A stretch of DNA of 64,000 nt from Actinomycetales bacterium (GTDB lineage: Bacteria; Actinomycetota; Actinomycetes; Actinomycetales; Dermatophilaceae): the NCBI GenBank assembly GCA_016710385.1, contig JADJVX010000011.1, positions 124,001 to 188,000 on the forward strand. The letters run 5' to 3'. Below are positions 60,360 to 64,000 of the stretch, in pieces. Position 1 is the first letter of the stretch. Each line of letters opens with the position of its first letter. A program made the translations under genes and the position numbers. The notes beneath the pieces were generated by a model. The model did not search any database. It was not told where the DNA came from and was given only the letters and a program-made list of their open reading frames with translations.

Positions 60360-62933
60360 ATGTTCGAACGGTTTACCGACCGCGCTCGGCGCGTCGTCGT
60401 GCTCGCCCAAGAAGAGGCGCGCATGCTCAACCACAACTACATCGGCACCGAGCACATCTTGCTTGGCCTCATCCACGAGGGCGAGGGCCTGGCCGCCAAG
60501 GCGTTGGAAAACCTCGGGATCAAGCTGGCCGACGTTCGCCAGCAGGTGCAGGAGATCATCGGCCAAGGCCAGCAGGCGCCCACGGGGCACATTCCCTTCA
60601 CGCCGCGAGCCAAGAAGGTGCTCGAGTATTCGCTGCGGGAGGGCCTACAGCTCGGGCACACCTACATCGGCACCGAGCACATCTTGCTCGGTCTGATCCG
60701 CGAGGGTGAGGGGGTCGCAGCCCAGGTGCTCGTCAAGCTCGGGGCCGACCTCAACAAGGTGCGTCAGCAGGTCATCCAGCTGTTGGCGGGCTACCAGTCC
60801 GGGCAGGGGGAGAAGGCCGGTGCCGGCGTGGGAGCCGCCCAGGGCGGGCCCTCCGAGGGCACGCCGGCGGGTTCGCTGGTGCTGGACCAGTTCGGTCGCA
60901 ACCTGACCCAGGCTGCTCGCGAGGGGAAGCTCGACCCGGTCATCGGGCGCGAGAAGGAGATCGAGCGGGTCATGCAGGTGCTGTCTCGCCGCACCAAGAA
61001 CAACCCGGTCCTCATCGGTGAGCCCGGCGTGGGGAAGACCGCGGTCGTCGAGGGCCTCGCCCAGGACATCGTCCGCGGCACAGTGCCCGAGACGCTCAAG
61101 GACAAGCAGCTCTACACCCTCGATCTGGGCGCACTGGTCGCCGGGTCGCGCTATCGCGGTGATTTCGAAGAGCGACTCAAGAAGGTGCTCAAGGAGATCC
61201 GCACCCGCGGCGACATCATCATCTTCATCGACGAGATCCATACCCTGGTCGGAGCCGGTGCCGCCGAGGGCGCCATCGACGCGGCATCGATCCTCAAGCC
61301 GATGCTGGCGCGCGGCGAGTTGCAGACCATCGGGGCCACGACCCTCGACGAATACCGCAAGCACATCGAGAAGGACTCGGCGCTGGAGCGGCGCTTCCAG
61401 CCCATCCAGGTCGCCGAGCCGACCCTCGCGCACACCATCGAGATCCTCAAGGGCCTGCGCGACCGTTACGAAGCCCACCACCGGGTGTCCATCACCGACG
61501 GCGCCCTGGTTGCCGCCGCGACAATGGCCGACCGCTATGTCAACGACCGTTTTCTGCCCGACAAGGCGATCGACCTCATCGACGAGGCGGGCGCGCGACT
61601 GCGGATCCGCCGAATGACGGCTCCGCCGGACCTGCGCGAATACGACGAGAAGATCGCCGAAGTGCGTCGCCAAAAGGAAGCGGCCATCGACGGCCAGGAT
61701 TTCGAGAAGGCCGCGCGCCTGCGCGACGACGAGAAGCAACTGTCCAACGCCCGCGCCGAGCGCGAGGCGCAGTGGAAAGCCGGCGACATGGATGTCGTCG
61801 CGGAGGTCGACGAGGAGCTCATCGCGGAGGTGCTGGCCGCGTCGACCGGCATACCGGTCTTCAAGCTCACCGAGGAGGAGTCCGCCCGCCTGCTCAACAT
61901 GGAGGCCGAGCTGCACAAGCGGATCGTCGGGATGAACGACGCCATCCACGCGCTGTCTCAGGCCATCCGGCGCACCCGCGCCGGGCTGAAGGACCCCCGT
62001 CGCCCGGGCGGGTCGTTCATTTTCGCTGGGCCGACCGGTGTCGGCAAGACCGAGCTGGCCAAGACTCTCGCGGAATTCCTCTTCGGCGATGAGGATGCGC
62101 TCATCCAGCTCGACATGAGCGAATACTCCGAAAAGCACACGGTTTCAAGGCTTTTCGGTTCACCCCCCGGTTACGTGGGCTACGAAGAGGGCGGCCAGCT
62201 CACCGAAAAGGTGCGCCGCCGGCCGTTCTCGGTGGTGCTCTTCGATGAGGTCGAAAAGGCTCACCCGGACATCTTCAACTCGTTGCTGCAGGTGTTGGAG
62301 GACGGTCGACTCACCGACTCGCAGGGCCGGATGGTCGACTTCAAGAACACCGTCATCATCATGACGACCAACCTCGGCACCCGTGACATCACCAAGGGCA
62401 GCCTAGGCTTCTCGGCCGGACCGGACACCCGTAGCGAATACGAGCGGATGAAGAACAAGGTCCAGGACGAGCTGAAGAACCACTTCCGTCCGGAGTTCCT
62501 CAACCGCGTGGACGACATCATCGTCTTCCCCCAGCTCACCCAGGAAGAGATCGTCGCGATCGTCGACCTGGAGATCGCCAAGCTGGACAAGCGGCTCAAG
62601 GACAAGGACATGGGTCTCGAACTCACCCTCACGGCCAAGAACCTGCTGGCCAAGAAGGGCTACGACCCCGTGCTCGGTGCTCGCCCGCTGCGGCGCACCA
62701 TCCAGCGCGAGATCGAGGACATGCTGTCCGAGAAGATCCTCTACGGCGAGTTGAAGGCGGGCGAGTTCGTCCTCGTCGACGCGACCGGCGAGGAACGCGA
62801 CTCGACGTTCACGTTCCAAGGATCGCTGCGGCGCGACACTATTCCCGATATTCCCGATATTCCGGATATGCCGCCAATCGACTCGGTGGGTGGACCGCGG
62901 GATGCCGCCGGTGGAACGGCGAGTGCGTCATAG
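60360..62933 (+). CDS. clpC: ATP-dependent Clp protease ATP-binding subunit ClpC
   Basis: 857 aa. Hsp100 unfoldase that feeds ClpP. Two N-terminal Clp repeats (residues about 1-145, each with IGTEHILLGLI(H/R)EGEG), first AAA+ domain with Walker A GEPGVGKT (near 219), a UVR motif (near 437-460), second AAA+ domain with GPTGVGKT (near 558), and a C-terminal ClpB_D2-small domain. The tail has repeated I-P-D units. An AGGAG site precedes the ATG. In M. tuberculosis it adjoins lsr2; here about 16 kb separate them. Confidence 0.98.
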   Translation: MFERFTDRARRVVVLAQEEARMLNHNYIGTEHILLGLIHEGEGLAAKALENLGIKLADVRQQVQEIIGQGQQAPTGHIPFTPRAKKVLEYSLREGLQLGHTYIGTEHILLGLIREGEGVAAQVLVKLGADLNKVRQQVIQLLAGYQSGQGEKAGAGVGAAQGGPSEGTPAGSLVLDQFGRNLTQAAREGKLDPVIGREKEIERVMQVLSRRTKNNPVLIGEPGVGKTAVVEGLAQDIVRGTVPETLKDKQLYTLDLGALVAGSRYRGDFEERLKKVLKEIRTRGDIIIFIDEIHTLVGAGAAEGAIDAASILKPMLARGELQTIGATTLDEYRKHIEKDSALERRFQPIQVAEPTLAHTIEILKGLRDRYEAHHRVSITDGALVAAATMADRYVNDRFLPDKAIDLIDEAGARLRIRRMTAPPDLREYDEKIAEVRRQKEAAIDGQDFEKAARLRDDEKQLSNARAEREAQWKAGDMDVVAEVDEELIAEVLAASTGIPVFKLTEEESARLLNMEAELHKRIVGMNDAIHALSQAIRRTRAGLKDPRRPGGSFIFAGPTGVGKTELAKTLAEFLFGDEDALIQLDMSEYSEKHTVSRLFGSPPGYVGYEEGGQLTEKVRRRPFSVVLFDEVEKAHPDIFNSLLQVLEDGRLTDSQGRMVDFKNTVIIMTTNLGTRDITKGSLGFSAGPDTRSEYERMKNKVQDELKNHFRPEFLNRVDDIIVFPQLTQEEIVAIVDLEIAKLDKRLKDKDMGLELTLTAKNLLAKKGYDPVLGARPLRRTIQREIEDMLSEKILYGELKAGEFVLVDATGEERDSTFTFQGSLRRDTIPDIPDIPDMPPIDSVGGPRDAAGGTASAS

Positions 62934-63017
62934 CAATGCCCGGTCATCGGAGAGGGGACGTGCGGTCCGTGCGCGCCAGAAGGGGCAGTCGGGTCGCTCG
63001 TCGTATACCATCGGGGC

Positions 63018-63440
63018 ATGCCTGACGTGATGGTCGAGCCCACGATCCGCGAGGAGGAGGACTGTTTCGTCCTCCCCCTCACCGGTCGTGAGGTCGACCA
63101 GATCTGCATCGACTACGCGGTGACGCTGGTCATCGACGGCACTGATACCGTCCGGCTGGACAGTCCGTTCACCGTGTCCTTCTCCGATCGCACCCTGCTC
63201 GTCGACCCGCAGCGTCTCGACACCGTCGCGCCGGTGCTCGACCTGTTCCGCGCGGTCATCCTGCGGGCGGCGGCCGGCCGAGACGGTTCTTTGCTGCTGT
63301 CGTTCGACGACGACCGCTCCCTGCGCATCGAGGCCGACCCCGACGGTGAGGCCTGGGAGATCGGTGGCGGTCTTCCGCCGATCTCCCCGTCCTATCGCAT
63401 CGTTTCGCTGCCCGCCGGTTCGGGGATCGAGTTCTCCTGA
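63018..63440 (+). CDS. DUF6188-like hypothetical protein
   Basis: 140 aa, all-beta appearance: GREVDQICIDYAVTLVIDG, then LDSPFTVSFSDRTLLVDPQR, and a C-terminal EIGGGLPPISPSYRIVSLPAGSGIEF. This matches the actinobacterial DUF6188 pattern as I remember it. TATACC (63004-63009) is 8 bases before the ATG, so the message may be leaderless. The function is unknown. Confidence 0.7.
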   Translation: MPDVMVEPTIREEEDCFVLPLTGREVDQICIDYAVTLVIDGTDTVRLDSPFTVSFSDRTLLVDPQRLDTVAPVLDLFRAVILRAAAGRDGSLLLSFDDDRSLRIEADPDGEAWEIGGGLPPISPSYRIVSLPAGSGIEFS

Positions 63441-63462
63441 GGTCCTGGAACCGTGTGCCGCG

Positions 63463-63996
63463 CTAACCCAGGTCCTTGACCGATCCCGGATTGCACGCGG
63501 CGGCGACGGTCGCGGCATACCCCACGTCGGGCCGGGCCGGCTCGAGGTACCACGCGCCCTTGGTTGACGCGAACTCCACGTGACATACCAATTGGTCGTG
63601 CATGCCCGGGGTGTCCGCATCAGGCCGCACCCGCAGGACCGCCTGCCAGACCGCCTCTGCGTCGACGCCAGCCGTGCGGCCAGCAGTGGTCGGCACAACC
63701 TTCAGGCCGCGAACGCCGGATCGAGTCACCCACGACGCCGATGACACGAGGCGGGGTGCGGTCGTGGCAGGGCTGGTGGATGAGGCGCCTGGCCGCGCGC
63801 TGACCGCGGTGCCTGTCGATGAGTTTCCGGGGGAGGCGGCTGGGGGCTGCCCTGTGGCGGAAGCCGTGATCCTGATCGGCGGGGGAGGCGGCGGCACCGG
63901 CGGTTGACTGTCCGAGGCCGCTGGGGACCGGCAGCCACTCAGCGGGCCGAACCCGACAGCCACAAGAGCCAGGACGAGGGTCACGCGCCGGGTCAC
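63463..63996 (-). CDS. DUF2599 lipoprotein
   Basis: 177 aa. A signal peptide with lipobox LSGC (cysteine at about residue 22) is followed by a Pro/Ser/Thr-rich linker (residues 23-80). A C-terminal DUF2599-like domain has two cysteines (LVCHVEF, AACNPG) and the WYLEPARPDVGY segment. It is a surface-exposed lipoprotein of unknown role. GTG 63996 begins directly with the basic signal-peptide N-terminus. Confidence 0.82.
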   Translation of the reverse strand: MTRRVTLVLALVAVGFGPLSGCRSPAASDSQPPVPPPPPPIRITASATGQPPAASPGNSSTGTAVSARPGASSTSPATTAPRLVSSASWVTRSGVRGLKVVPTTAGRTAGVDAEAVWQAVLRVRPDADTPGMHDQLVCHVEFASTKGAWYLEPARPDVGYAATVAAACNPGSVKDLG

Positions 63997-64000
63997 GATG

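Overview
The window comes from a high-GC Gram-positive actinobacterium. The gene order dacB / DUF2342 / tilS / hpt / ftsH / folE / folP / folB-folK / DUF3180 / DUF2520 / nadB / nadC / lysS / lsr2 / clpC follows the conserved actinobacterial arrangement (M. tuberculosis Rv3627c-Rv3596c). CarD, Lsr2, Ku with separate LigD polymerase and ligase proteins, and many leaderless genes also point to Actinobacteria. Gene content is most like Micrococcales (Dermatophilaceae/Intrasporangiaceae); I cannot name the genus.

Layout. 0-3 kb: divergent lipoprotein, carD, then ispD-SDR-ispF (MEP isoprenoid pathway). 3-8.6 kb: dioxygenase, left-handed beta-helix protein, topA, MmcQ. 8.6-13.6 kb: accessory insert (broken DUF222/HNH gene, TipA-like MerR regulator, aminoglycoside phosphotransferase-like kinase, CapA lipoprotein). 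13.6-17.4 kb: tmk, holB, a frameshifted TAP-type hydrolase, tRNA-Thr. 17.4-24.4 kb: VOC protein, DUF1206, a lipid kinase plus two PAP2 phosphatases, a DUF4921 protein, an NlpC/P60 wall hydrolase. 24.4-34.5 kb: ppa, dacB, DUF2342, tilS, hpt, ftsH and folate genes. 34.5-44.4 kb: orphan NuoD-like protein, P450, DUF2520, nadB, nadC, AAA ATPase, lysS, lsr2. 44.4-48.9 kb: NHEJ and repair block (ligD polymerase, ligD ligase, DUF1877, ku, nei). 49-60 kb: a giant LPXTG surface protein with five DUF11 modules, 16 near-identical 89-aa repeats and about eight 105-aa repeats. 60-64 kb: clpC, DUF6188, DUF2599 lipoprotein.

The most unusual signal is not a gene. An oriented oligomer, core 5'-TATGCCG-3' (common form GGTATGCCGT), occurs about 90 times by eye, roughly 50 forward and 41 reverse, where base composition predicts about 6-7. 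It lies in genes and spacers, appears in several reading frames, brings in the rare ATA codon, and forms inverted-pair hairpins between genes. It is absent for about 8.8 kb over the repeat array. Density, orientation balance and hairpins at gene ends resemble the DNA uptake sequences of Neisseria and Haemophilus; that function is inference.

A caution on sequence quality: three conserved genes (DUF222/HNH, TAP hydrolase, dacB) carry apparent one-base indels at short homopolymers, and one 105-aa repeat of the giant gene is scrambled around a G13-C-G12 tract. Assembly or sequencing error is the simplest reading, so the disrupted genes here may be intact in the organism.
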